This document shows positions 1 through 7,836 of a DNA stretch of 64,000 nt, piece by piece; within the stretch, counting starts at the first letter, position 1, and every line of letters starts with the position of its first letter. This DNA is from Paracoccus laeviglucosivorans (lineage in GTDB: Bacteria; Pseudomonadota; Alphaproteobacteria; Rhodobacterales; Rhodobacteraceae), in contig NZ_FXTK01000009.1 in NCBI RefSeq assembly GCF_900182695.1, forward strand, positions 1 through 64,000, in the 5' to 3' direction. Both the position numbers and the translations under genes were made by a program. The notes beneath the pieces were generated by a model. It was not told where the DNA came from. It made no database searches and saw only the letters and a program-made list of their open reading frames with translations.

Positions 1-133
1 TAGTCGCCATCGCGAAACTCAACCGCTAATCTCCGTCAGACACGGAGTCGCAGGTCAGCCGAAAACTCGGAAGGTGCGGCCTAGAAAACGCTTACAATCA
101 GTCGTTCACTCCGGCTGTCGTGCTGCATCGTCA

Positions 134-736
134 TCAGGCGTTGGCCCTCTGCGCCCGCTCCGCCGCCTGCCTATTGCGCTCATCTGCATTCTTCATCCGG
201 GCCTTTGAGCCCCGCTGCGCCCGCCGCGCATTCGAGGCCGCAAGAAAGGACGCCTCGGCGGAATTGCGCGGCCCCTCCCCTGCCCGCAACAAATTCCACT
301 CCGCGATCGGATCAAGGTCGATATCGCTTCTGTGTCGAGCGGCCACAGCAAGTCCTTCCGCCGCAGTCAAAGCGGATGCCCATCCGTGAACCGTGTTTTT
401 CGACAAAGGCTTGCCTTTTTTATCGAATATGGCTCCGGTGTCGCGCCATCTCGGAAGGTCGCCGTTGATGCGATCAGCTATCCACGTTGACGCGGTTTCA
501 ATAACCACGGTGGAAACACAAGGGCGCTGGATAGCACTTAGCGCCGCCCCTATCGCCGTCAGTTCCGGGACCTTATCCTCCCCTTCTACGATTTCTGCGA
601 GGGTGAAAAGGTGCGTCCTTGCTACGCCAGTCTCCGTCCAAGCCCGCGCCGCGTATGCGCTCGGCTGACCCTGACGTATCGCCCCCTTAATCTCTACGAC
701 GATACGGGACTCGGGCTTAATATTCATTTCGTTCAT
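134..736 (-). CDS. RNase H-like fold protein, catalytically degenerate, island-borne
   Basis: This 200-aa protein resembles RNase HI in layout: an N-terminal strand (RIVVEIKGAI), then PELTAIGAALSA where RNase HI has its helix glutamate, then VVIETASTWI where the DSxYV strand sits, and a late KNTVHGWASAL segment like the usual KNxDLW helix. The glutamate position is kept, but the first and third catalytic aspartates appear to be replaced (K or E, and T). It therefore probably binds nucleic acid rather than cleaving it, if the fold assignment is right. The C-terminus is basic (RRAQRGSKARMK). I start at 736 rather than at upstream in-frame codons because AAGGA lies about 5 nt before this ATG and the upstream reading is low-complexity. 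It sits in the accessory island; function is not established. Confidence 0.5.
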   Translation of the reverse strand: MNEMNIKPESRIVVEIKGAIRQGQPSAYAARAWTETGVARTHLFTLAEIVEGEDKVPELTAIGAALSAIQRPCVSTVVIETASTWIADRINGDLPRWRDTGAIFDKKGKPLSKNTVHGWASALTAAEGLAVAARHRSDIDLDPIAEWNLLRAGEGPRNSAEASFLAASNARRAQRGSKARMKNADERNRQAAERAQRANA

Positions 737-1404
737 CTTTTCCTTTGAAGTTGACGGAATTTCTGACGCAAAAACGCCAAAAGGCCGCATCGGCTCTACA
801 ACCGGCGACCTGACCCCATTCAAGGGGGGTGCCGACACAGCAACGCAACAGAGGCGTTCGTGGTCGGCGGGGCTAGTTGGGCTCACGCCCGGTTTCGTTG
901 TGGGGCTTGCGCCCCGGCTCAGTCGGTTGCGGCGCTTATTCGGATTTTCATCCTGCTTCCGCTCAGTTAGTGCCCGGCTTTCCCAAAGGGAGCTAGGCAA
1001 CCGGATCATCCGGCATTTGTGCTAGTCATGGCGTAGTTTCTGCATGGCCCTTGCTCCGTGGTCAAGCAATTTTGGACCGCCGTTTTAGTTGGCGGGGCAT
1101 CTGGTGAATTCCTTGAAAGAAAATTTGGTGTCGGCCATGGCTTTCCTAGTCGAACAGATAGCGCCACAGATAAAGACAGATTGGTCGCCGCATGGGGGCG
1201 TCTCTACACGAGGGCATTCAGCCCTGCCCTATAGCATGGGGCATGGCTCCTATAGGGTGTCCTAATTGCCCGCTTCCTATGGGAAGTAGAAAATCCGGCT
1301 GTCTATACTACGCTCAGCATGGCGGCCTCATCCACAGCGCCCAAACGCACAGTACAAACCAAATACCCACGATCCCCCAGCCGACCCATTGCGAAATATC
1401 CACG
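737..1404. other. Intergenic region of the island with small palindromes
   Basis: No convincing gene is seen. It holds the upstream region of the RNase H-like gene, a 13-bp palindrome CCGGATCATCCGG near 1001-1013, an inverted repeat CCGCC/GGCGG near 1079-1097, and two copies of a CTATAG-centred motif (1228-1244 and 1248-1266). That motif resembles the right half of the repeat array at 2624-2917. An upstream in-frame extension of the RNase H-like gene to 1009 is open but looks non-coding. Confidence 0.5.
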
Positions 1405-2013
1405 TCAAGCCTCATTCTTCAGGCGGCTCAGGGTAGCGCGGGAACAGCCCGTGGCCTCAATGATGCTGGACCAACTTTGCCCGCTTGCCAGCATCTTCTT
1501 TATCGCCTCGTTGCGCTTCTGGTCGGCTGGTCTGCCCCGATAGGCCCCCCGCTTCTTCGCTTCGTCAATCCCCTGCCGCTGTCTGCGCCGCCTGTCCTCG
1601 TAATCCTTGCGAGCTATCGCTGCCAGCATGTCCAGCATCATACCGTTGATGGCATCAAGCATTCGCGCCGTGAAATCATCCCCGCCCGTCCGGATCAACT
1701 GATGAGAGGTCGGGAGGTCCAGCGCGACGACTCTTACCCGCTTGCTGGTGATCTCAGCCTTGAGGCGCGACCAATCCTCCCCGTTCAATCGGCTGAGGCG
1801 GTCAACCTGCTCCACCAGCAACACGTCTCCCGGCCCGCAATCGGATAGCAAGCGGAACAACTCAGGCCGGTCCAACTTTGCCCCGCTTTCATTCTCAATG
1901 TACCGGGCAGCAATGGTCAGGCCGTGGTCGGCGGCGAAGCGGTCAAGGTCAGCACGGGCGCGGGTAGCGTCCTGCTCTGAGGTCGAAGCACGAAGATAAG
2001 CGCGGATGAACAT
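1405..2013 (-). CDS. Serine recombinase (resolvase/invertase family)
   Basis: This 202-aa protein has the serine recombinase catalytic domain: AYLRASTSEQDATRARADL near the N-terminus, with the nucleophile Ser in RASTSEQD, then LLVEQVDRLSRL, the E-helix and an IARKDYEDRRRRQRQGI arginine-rich helix. It ends in a helix-turn-helix (GQSWSSIIEATGCSRATLSRL) for DNA binding. Length fits small resolvases and invertases rather than large integrases. Such enzymes resolve cointegrates or invert DNA between paired sites. The start MFIRAYLR has an AGAGG motif upstream; an extension to 2070 is open but would run through the putative promoter. It lies in the tRNA-Ala island and is the only complete recombinase visible there. 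Function as resolvase or as invertase cannot be decided from sequence. Confidence 0.88.
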   Translation of the reverse strand: MFIRAYLRASTSEQDATRARADLDRFAADHGLTIAARYIENESGAKLDRPELFRLLSDCGPGDVLLVEQVDRLSRLNGEDWSRLKAEITSKRVRVVALDLPTSHQLIRTGGDDFTARMLDAINGMMLDMLAAIARKDYEDRRRRQRQGIDEAKKRGAYRGRPADQKRNEAIKKMLASGQSWSSIIEATGCSRATLSRLKNEA

Positions 2014-2023
2014 GGGGCCTCTA

Positions 2024-2070
2024 GTTCGCTTTGAATGGTTCCCTAATAACGGTTCGTTTTGAGTGGTCAA
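2024..2070 (-). promoter_or_regulatory. Putative promoter and paired direct-repeat operator of the serine recombinase
   Basis: Read on the minus strand, TTGACC (2070-2065) and TATTAG (2048-2043) are spaced by 16 bp. Two 13-bp direct repeats, GTTCGCTTTGAAT (2024-2036) and GTTCGTTTTGAGT (2052-2064) as read on the plus strand, match at 11 of 13 positions and lie 28 bp apart. One fills the promoter spacer and one lies just upstream of the gene start. This suggests autoregulation or a res-like site; it is an inference from pattern alone. Confidence 0.4.
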
Positions 2071-2623
2071 TATTATTTATGAAACCACACCCACATGCAG
2101 TTCCATTGAAGTATACCCAAAAGAATCGCCTGATCAGCCGTGTCTGCCTGCTATAGCAGGCGGCAATGCACAGCGGCTTGATGATGGCAGGGCCGCTTTG
2201 ACTCACTTCGTGATAGTCGCCGTAATTGAATGCCCCTTCTGCTCCCACTCGAGCTTGCCTGACGGCCAAGGCGAAGAAGAGGGCACGGGGGCCTGAGTGC
2301 TTGCGGCGTGTCGAGGGGCGACCCACGCGTGGTAGGGTGTAACGCCCGGTCAGGGCGTCCAACATCCTAGAGAAGGCAGCGAAGGGGCACGGGGGTATGA
2401 TCCAGCCGCCCCTGTCGAGGGCAAGACCACAGATTTTTCCACCAAATTATCTGGGGAGTGGCGTGGAGCCGTGGGCGGGCATTGCATCTATCAGACCATC
2501 CACATGGCATAGAACAGCATTGCTATGACATGGAAAGGAAGGGGGCGGCGGGAGGAGACTGTTAGTGAACCCTATCTCATGACATCGAACAGCGTCACGA
2601 TGCACCCTCTATGTATATCTATG
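2071..2623. other. Intergenic region upstream of the repeat array
   Basis: No supported gene is seen in this 553-bp stretch. It contains a perfect 16-bp palindrome GCCTGCTATAGCAGGC (2146-2161). That palindrome continues into GCGGCAAT, so it looks like a stray copy of the right half of the 34-bp repeats further on. A weak TGAACC element near 2566 may be a degenerate unit. Short open frames on the minus strand here have no recognisable protein features. Confidence 0.45.
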
Positions 2624-2917
2624 CTGAACCCCTTCTGGTGCTATAGCGTGGGGTAATTACCCATCTCTCCCTTCGTCTGTATATCTATGTGAACCGCTTA
2701 CTGGAGCTATGGTGAGGGGCAATCACCCATCCCTCCCCACCTATGTATCTCTTCGGATCGTCGGGCTATGGTAAGGGGTAATTGGTGCCTCCATGTCTGA
2801 TCCCCTGTCTTGTGCTATAGGTGGCGGTAACTGACCTGATCCCTGTCCAGTGCTCTAAAAAGGGGTAATCGGTCCATTTGTGTCTGAACCGCGTTTGGTG
2901 CTATAGCGTGCCCTAAT
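2624..2917. repeat. Array of six 34-bp iteron-like direct repeats
   Basis: Units start at 2624, 2690, 2749, 2797, 2836 and 2884 and are each 34 bp. The right half is best conserved, with consensus GCTATAGNGTGGGGTAAT (for example 2640-2657, 2706-2723, 2765-2782, 2814-2831, 2852-2869, 2900-2917). The left half begins CTGAACC or CTGATCC in most units; the third unit is diverged there. Start-to-start spacing is irregular (66, 59, 48, 39 and 48 bp), with variable pyrimidine-rich linkers. This is not CRISPR, because the repeats are degenerate and the linkers short and unequal. It looks like an iteron or multi-site protein-binding array. No Rep protein is seen nearby. Confidence 0.7.
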
Positions 2918-2921
2918 CCCG

Positions 2922-3052
2922 CAGCCCATCACCCAGCACCTTCAGAGACTCTCAGAGCGCCGCACAAGGGCACACACGGCTTGGCATAGGCTTGACACTG
3001 CCGGGAAGGCCAGAGACCGCTACAGGGGCCGTTACAGAGCGCTGGGGCTGGA
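2922..3052. repeat. 131-bp direct repeat, copy 1
   Basis: This segment is repeated at 3336-3466 in the same orientation and with equal length. Roughly 80-85 percent of positions match by eye, with the best block GCACAAGGGCACACACGGCT and a shared GGGGCCGTTACAGAG end. The two copies flank the short minus-strand membrane protein gene at 3086-3229. No open frame is conserved between the copies, so it behaves like a non-coding element. Confidence 0.75.
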
Positions 3053-3085
3053 CGGTTGAGCACGACGCTCCGCCGCCCTAGCCTT

Positions 3086-3229
3086 CTAGAGGAACACCTT
3101 CACGACCAATGTGGTCGTGCCCATGATGATCCCAGCCGCAAGCGCCGGGACAAGTATATCGCTAAGCCGCGCACGGCCCCCGTCTGCGATCAGCTTGGCA
3201 ACTTGCTTCCTAAGCTCGTCGTCGGTCAT
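3086..3229 (-). CDS. Small single-span membrane protein
   Basis: This 47-aa product starts MTDDELRKQVAKLIAD, an amphipathic charged N-terminal half, and continues into one hydrophobic span (DILVPALAAGIIMGTTTLVV) ending KVFL. The gene has an AGAGGCGG ribosome-binding site about 8 nt before the ATG. It is boxed between two 131-bp direct repeats. The architecture, a short charged head plus one membrane helix, would fit a small membrane toxin, a holin-like protein or a mobile-element accessory protein. I do not recognise a family and none of these is established. Confidence 0.55.
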   Translation of the reverse strand: MTDDELRKQVAKLIADGGRARLSDILVPALAAGIIMGTTTLVVKVFL

Positions 3230-3335
3230 TTTTCCGCCTCTGACGCTTGTTGACCGCCTGTATAACACCTTCCAAGGCTATACGATACCGACCGTTCTGC
3301 AGCTTGCTCTGCAACGTTGATAAGCCCCGCTCTCC

Positions 3336-3466
3336 CAGCCCATCGCCCAGCCCCTTCAGAGATTCTCAAAGGGCCGCACAAGGGCACACACGGCTAGGCA
3401 CAGGCCCGACCCTGCCGGGAGGAAAAGGGGCTGTTTAGGGGCCGTTACAGAGTCGCTGGGGGCGGA
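3336..3466. repeat. 131-bp direct repeat, copy 2
   Basis: Second copy of the element at 2922-3052, starting 414 bp downstream in the same orientation. It ends about 15 bp before the surviving reading frame of the IS3-type transposase remnant. The IS fragment may therefore have been joined next to this copy, or may have truncated whatever followed it. Confidence 0.75.
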
Positions 3467-3481
3467 ACGGGGTATCGCAGC

Positions 3482-3682
3482 GGCGGAAAGCCCCAGCAGA
3501 ACGCTTATGTCGAACGATACAACAGAACGGTCGGGCATGAATGGTTGGACCTCTACATCTTTGAAACCATCGAGGAGGCACAACAGATCGCAGCCGACTG
3601 GCTATGGACTTACAACAATGAGCGCCCCAACATGGGCATCGGCGGCGTTACACCCGCCCAGAAACTGAAGATGACTGCCTGA
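3482..3682 (+). pseudogene. 3' remnant of an IS3-family transposase (OrfB, DDE type)
   Basis: The frame reads GKPQQNAYVERYNRTVGHEW and then YIFETIEEAQQIAADWLWTYNN...RPNMGIGGVTPAQKLKM before a stop. This is the C-terminal end of the rve integrase core of IS3-family OrfB, including the region of the last catalytic Glu (QNAYVERYNR). Only about 65 codons remain out of a usual 270 or more, and no orfA or left end is visible, so it is a decayed fragment. It follows directly on the second 131-bp repeat. Confidence 0.85.
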
Positions 3683-3696
3683 AGTCTACTTCTGCA

Positions 3697-3712
3697 CCCC
3701 GTTAAAACGGGG
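3697..3712 (+). terminator. Hairpin after the transposase remnant (IS end or terminator)
   Basis: CCCCGTTAAAACGGGG is a perfect 7-bp stem with an AA centre lying 15 bp after the transposase stop. It may be part of the right end of the former insertion sequence or a terminator. There is no run of T after it, so the IS-end reading is at least as likely. Confidence 0.4.
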
Positions 3713-3857
3713 AGGATTACCGCCCCAGCTTGCTTCGCGGCAGGGCTTAGTTTGATCGTCACTGTGGGCTGGCAACTTCATCCGAAGCCGTTGACACTAT
3801 AAGTGATTACGCAAAGGATGCAAAATACACACTTTAAGATAGCGGAGTAATCGTAAG

Positions 3858-4493
3858 GTGAATTTTGTCATAGCATCCAATACCGGCCTCCATGAGGAGG
3901 ATGGGTATGGTCCGTTCGACTATGAATCCACTGAATCAATAGAAATAGCCTTGAAAGATTACAAAAACATTGGGCGAAGATCCATTCTTTGCCTAAATCC
4001 TTTGCGGTGCGACATTGCCTTTAGCCCTGCATACATTATTTTTGGTGGGGTAGTATTATTTGTTTTGAAAAGACTCTTCACCGAAGATGATGAAGTGGCA
4101 TTTGCATCAGCAAGGATGGGTGATGCAACCATAAATGGTTGGGGGGATTATAATGCACTTAGCGGCGAGAGTATTGAAGCGATGTTCTGGGAGAAAGTAA
4201 ATCTTGATCAATCATTTTTTCATATAGTAAAGCGCATTCAAATCGCTCTTGGCGATGGGTCGCCCTGGAAGGAAGGGGTGGTTGTGAATGGGCGAGATAA
4301 ACGAATTTCGTCTTTAATGGATGCAAAAAGGAATCTCCTGCGTGTTTCTGCTATCTCGTCTGCCCACTTAAACTCACGTTGGAGTAGCAATTTTTTCTTT
4401 TTTGATCGTTTTGCTTACTTCTCGTCAGATCTTGTTTTGACGCGTCCAGAACTAGAAGCTGTTTCACCCGTGTGCAGCGTCACTTGGTCGTAG
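3858..4493 (+). CDS. Hypothetical protein, AT-rich, probably acquired
   Basis: This 211-aa protein belongs to no family I recognise. It starts MNFVIASNTGLHEEDGYGPF and contains one plausible hydrophobic segment (SPAYIIFGGVVLFVLKRLF, near residues 56-74). The codon use is strikingly AT-rich (many AAA, GAT, TTT and ATT) compared with the GC-rich codons of every chromosomal gene to the right, so it was probably acquired from another source. No strong ribosome-binding site is seen (GTAAGGTG before the ATG). The last residues (PVCSVTWS) may be a read-through into unrelated sequence, so the natural C-terminus could be lost. It could be a defence or phage-related gene, but nothing in the sequence proves that. 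Confidence 0.45.
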   Translation: MNFVIASNTGLHEEDGYGPFDYESTESIEIALKDYKNIGRRSILCLNPLRCDIAFSPAYIIFGGVVLFVLKRLFTEDDEVAFASARMGDATINGWGDYNALSGESIEAMFWEKVNLDQSFFHIVKRIQIALGDGSPWKEGVVVNGRDKRISSLMDAKRNLLRVSAISSAHLNSRWSSNFFFFDRFAYFSSDLVLTRPELEAVSPVCSVTWS

Positions 4494-4705
4494 GTCATGC
4501 TAACAAAAGTATTCCCTTTTCACTGATTCTGCCCTCTACGTGGATGGCGGCAATGTCCCAAGCTCGACAGACCGTTGCCGAATTGGCATTCGCGACGAAC
4601 GGCGGCTTAAGGCCGCATCCTTACCATCGTGGGCAGGATGTGGTGATACTGATGGAGTGTCCGGCGTCGTGTCCGCTCGGAGTTGCCCAAAGAGGGCAAG
4701 CTCGT

Positions 4706-4953
4706 TCATCCTAGAAGAGGCGGCGACGCCTCATCCGTCCCGCTGAGCCCGGAACGAGCCCATTCCTCCACCGCGCAGCCATCGGGCAGATGACAATAGC
4801 CTGACCTCGCCACCGCGCTTTTGCGGATTTCGAAACGGCCACCGTGGCTGGCACAATAGGCCGAAGCAGGTTCGCCATACCCACGGAGGCGGGCTCAGAG
4901 GCGGCATAGGCAGCCAAAGGGATGATGGCGCTAACGAGAACCACAGGTTTCAT
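4706..4953 (-). pseudogene. Frameshifted DUF333 (putative hemolysin-type) exported protein
   Basis: The 5' part reads MKPVVLVSAIIPLAAYAASE, a signal peptide, in one frame. The body continues in another frame as GEPASAYCASHGGRFEIRKS, then GYCHLPDGCAVEEWAR, and ends at a stop at 4706-4708. That is the DUF333 pattern: an N/E-P-A-S-x-Y-C start, GGxxEIR, and a C-x-x-PDG-x-x-VEEWA end. The two halves are out of frame near 4877-4895, so the gene is broken or carries a sequencing error. DUF333 proteins are small secreted proteins of unclear role. It is the last island gene before tRNA-Ala. Confidence 0.6.
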
Positions 4954-5268
4954 GAAGTGGCTCCGACGACTGTTCTGGGACTGCTGTGAAGGCGGCAGAT
5001 CGAGCCACTTGGACTAAAGCAGCCGCGCACATCCCTGAGATGCAAGCACCACATCGCAGGGCCGCTGCAAGCCGCAGAGGAGAATATGCCGCTGAGAAGT
5101 CGTGAGGGCGCAGACCTCTAGAAGTCGCTGAAGGCTCAGCAAGTCGGCACGGAAAAAGGTAACAAGCATTGGTGGTCAGAATGACTGGTCAGAATGCAGA
5201 GAAAATCAACGACCGTTCTCTCTTCAACTAGCTGATTTGAATAAGGAAAATATACTATATAGAAAATC
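4954..5268. other. Intergenic island edge next to tRNA-Ala
   Basis: No gene, tRNA-like duplicate or clear repeat is seen in these 315 bp. The last 60 bp before the tRNA are locally AT-rich (TAAGGAAAATATACTATATAG near 5242-5262). This is the expected position of an attachment junction, but no second copy of the tRNA 3' end is visible within the window. Confidence 0.4.
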
Positions 5269-5344
<76 letters not shown>

Positions 5345-5409
5345 ACTAGTGGCGCTAATTGGACGCGCGCGCGAGGAATGTCAAGATACCCCGCGCGCGG
5401 TATTTCGTC

Positions 5410-7290
5410 TCACTCGGGCAGGGCGAAAGCCACCAATTGATCGCCGACCTGCGGCTTGATGATCGAGTTGCCGCCCGCCGTGAACAGCACGTATTCCCGG
5501 CCCTTATAGTCGAAAACGGCTGGGATCGAGACGGCGGGCGCGTCCACCTGCGCCTTCCACAGCACTTTGCCGGATTTTGCGTCCAAGGCCCGGACACGCG
5601 CATCCATCGAGCCGCCGATGAAGATCAGACCCGATTTGGTCAGCACCGGCCCGCCGATCGTGGGCGAGCCCCAGCTTTCGGGCATATAGAAACCCCATTG
5701 CTGCACCTGCCCAAAGGGTTCCTGCCACAAAGTTTCGCCGGATTTCAGATCGACCGCCGACATGGTACCGTAAGGCGGCTTCCAGCAGGGCATGCCCATC
5801 GGGTTCAGGAAGTTCGTCAGCCGGAACCCGTAAGGCGCGCCGTTCATCGGGAACAGCCCGCCCGATGCCTCGGACCCGCCCGAGGTCAGCTTGTCATATT
5901 CGCCGCGCTCGATCAGTTGGTAGATCTGCACCACCTTCGAGCTGTTGACGTAATAGATGCCGGTCTCGGGATCGACGGTGCCGCCGCCCCATTGCATCCC
6001 GCCCGCCGTCGCGGGGAATGCCAGCGTGCCCTGCAGGCTGGGCGGCGTATAGCGGCCCTCATAGCGCAGTTCCTTGGCCTTGGCGGAACACCAGCCAAAG
6101 GACGCCACATCGGCCAGCTTGAAGACCCCACCCCAGTCATCCGGGGTCGCGGCTTTCGGCAGCGTCGGGAAGGGCTGCGTGGGCGAGGTCCATTCGCCTT
6201 CCACGTCCGTCTGTGGCACCGGGCGGTCCTCGATCGGGAAGATCGGCTCGCCGGTCAGGCGGTTCAGCACGAAATACATCCCCATCTTGCTGGTCTGGAC
6301 CAGCGCCGGAACCGTGCCGCCATCCTTGGGAATGTCGATCAGCGTCGGCGCGGCGTTGATGTCATAGTCCCAGATGTCGTGATAGACCAACTGCCGCGAC
6401 CAGACGACCTGCCCCGTATCCCCGTTCAGCGCCGTGACCGATGTGGCATAGGGGATCGGCTCTTTGCGATCCCCGCCATAGAAATCCGGGCTGGGCGAGG
6501 ATACAGGCAGATAGACCAGCCCATTCGCCTCATCGACCGACATGGCCGTCCAGACGTTCGAGGTGCCGGTCTTGCCCTGATAATCCTCGGGGATGGAATA
6601 GAACTTCCATTTCAATTCGCCCGTGCGGGCATCGACCGCATGGACCGAACCCAAGGGATTCTTGCTGTCCACCCAGTCCTTGCCAGCCCAACCCAGCAGC
6701 AGCGTGTCCTTGTAGACGGTTGGCGGCTGCAATTGCGACAGCGGAAAATTCGCGTCGGGCTTGTTCCACTGGTTCACGTCCAGAATGCCGGCATTGCCGA
6801 AATCCTGACAAAGCTGGCCGGTATCGGCGTCCAGCGCGTGGATCTGGCCCGACATGGTGCCGATATAGACGCGCTTGGAACAAGGGCCAGTTGCGCCCTT
6901 GTCTTCCCAATAGGTCACGCCGCGGTTCTTCAGCTCGGGCTGGGTCAGCGCCTTCAGAAGCGTCTTGGGATCATAGGTCCATTTGACGCGGCCCGTATCG
7001 GGTTCGACCGCGATGACCCGATAGAATGGCGTGCCCACATAAATCGTGTCGTTGGCGACGATGGGCGTGGCCGACCAGACCGTGCCGGGAATGTCACCCT
7101 TGCCGTTCGACACGTCGCCGGTATGCAGTTCCCAGACCTTTTCCAGCTGGCCCACGTTTTCAGGCGTGATCTGGGTCGAGCGCGAATATTTCTGCGCCAT
7201 GCCGTCGCCGTGGAAACCCGTCCATTCGGCCTGTTGGGCGAAAGCCGGGGTCACGGCAAGCAGGGCCAGCGCGGTTGCAAGAATACGCAT
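5410..7290 (-). CDS. PQQ-dependent membrane-associated dehydrogenase, catalytic subunit
   Basis: This 626-aa exported quinoprotein belongs to the glucose/quinate/polyol dehydrogenase group. It has a signal peptide ([18 protein letters not shown]), repeated W-motif beta-propeller blades ([28 protein letters not shown]), [19 protein letters not shown] near the PQQ site, and [18 protein letters not shown], the block carrying the catalytic Asp. It oxidises a sugar or polyol in the periplasm and passes electrons to ubiquinone. It lacks the N-terminal membrane domain of E. coli Gcd. That part is supplied by the separate gene just upstream (7296-7661), as in SldA/SldB of acetic acid bacteria. I start at 7290 because GAGG lies 8 nt upstream; an ATG at 7296 overlaps the preceding stop. 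The substrate cannot be read from sequence. Confidence 0.9.
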   Translation of the reverse strand: MRILATALALLAVTPAFAQQAEWTGFHGDGMAQKYSRSTQITPENVGQLEKVWELHTGDVSNGKGDIPGTVWSATPIVANDTIYVGTPFYRVIAVEPDTGRVKWTYDPKTLLKALTQPELKNRGVTYWEDKGATGPCSKRVYIGTMSGQIHALDADTGQLCQDFGNAGILDVNQWNKPDANFPLSQLQPPTVYKDTLLLGWAGKDWVDSKNPLGSVHAVDARTGELKWKFYSIPEDYQGKTGTSNVWTAMSVDEANGLVYLPVSSPSPDFYGGDRKEPIPYATSVTALNGDTGQVVWSRQLVYHDIWDYDINAAPTLIDIPKDGGTVPALVQTSKMGMYFVLNRLTGEPIFPIEDRPVPQTDVEGEWTSPTQPFPTLPKAATPDDWGGVFKLADVASFGWCSAKAKELRYEGRYTPPSLQGTLAFPATAGGMQWGGGTVDPETGIYYVNSSKVVQIYQLIERGEYDKLTSGGSEASGGLFPMNGAPYGFRLTNFLNPMGMPCWKPPYGTMSAVDLKSGETLWQEPFGQVQQWGFYMPESWGSPTIGGPVLTKSGLIFIGGSMDARVRALDAKSGKVLWKAQVDAPAVSIPAVFDYKGREYVLFTAGGNSIIKPQVGDQLVAFALPE

Positions 7291-7295
7291 GGCCA

Positions 7296-7661
7296 TTACC
7301 TCGCGATCAGCACGAAAAGCAGCCAGCAGGCCAGCATGGCCAGCATGGCGATCAGGACGATGTTGCTTTCCAGAAACCACGCGGCCAGCGCGGTCAGCAG
7401 CCCACCGATCAGGATCAGCACGGTAAAGGTCGTGCGCAGCGGGCCGGACCGCAGCCGCCCGACCAACCAAGTGGCACCCAGCAGCGCGGCGCAGCCAAAC
7501 AGCGACAGCCCCGCCCCGCTGGTCCATGCCACGCCCGAGGCATTGCGGAAAAATTCCACCAGCGCTGCGACCATGCCGACGGCTGCCGGGATCGCCATGA
7601 TATTGGCGACCAGTTCCTCTTGCGCGCGGGGGGGAGGCGCGGCTGTAGCAGTTTTTACCAT
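7296..7661 (-). CDS. Membrane anchor subunit of PQQ dehydrogenase (SldB-like)
   Basis: This 121-aa integral membrane protein has about four hydrophobic helices (IMAIPAAVGMVAALVEFF, SLFGCAALLGATWLVG, TFTVLILIGGLLTALAAWF and IVLIAMLAMLACWLLFVL). It matches the size and topology of the N-terminal anchor domain of membrane glucose dehydrogenase and of SldB. It should anchor the catalytic subunit to the membrane and take part in ubiquinone reduction. Its stop codon overlaps a potential start of the downstream gene (TAATG at 7294-7298), so the two are translationally coupled. Assignment rests on topology and position. Confidence 0.75.
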   Translation of the reverse strand: MVKTATAAPPPRAQEELVANIMAIPAAVGMVAALVEFFRNASGVAWTSGAGLSLFGCAALLGATWLVGRLRSGPLRTTFTVLILIGGLLTALAAWFLESNIVLIAMLAMLACWLLFVLIAR

Positions 7662-7804
7662 GATTTCATTCCACCTGTTTCACGCTTCGGTCTTGCCGCC
7701 ATGGCAGAAAGGGCTGGGCGACCGCACAGATCACAACAACGTCAGTCTAGCGTGAGCGGTTTCTTGAAACGTGGCAGATTCGTGAAAACAGGATGAAATG
7801 TGAT

Positions 7805-7830
7805 GCCGGGCCGATACTTGCCGGCCCGGC
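7805..7830 (-). terminator. Hairpin after gcvP
   Basis: GCCGGGCCG and CGGCCCGGC form a perfect 9-bp stem with an 8-nt loop, ending 7 bp after the gcvP stop on the minus strand. It is followed only by a weak T-rich stretch. It is the likely end of the gcvTHP transcript. Confidence 0.55.
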
Positions 7831-7836
7831 GCTGCC

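Noticed and set aside
2021-2365. A 114-codon minus-strand frame upstream of the recombinase
   Set aside because: Its 3' half runs through the recombinase promoter and direct repeats; no start signal or known motif.
2624-2917. CRISPR array
   Set aside because: Repeats are degenerate, linkers unequal and short, no cas genes are present, and the related motifs outside the array do not fit the CRISPR pattern.
5359-7755. An 798-codon plus-strand open frame
   Set aside because: Antisense to the PQQ dehydrogenase genes; biased composition and no recognisable motifs.
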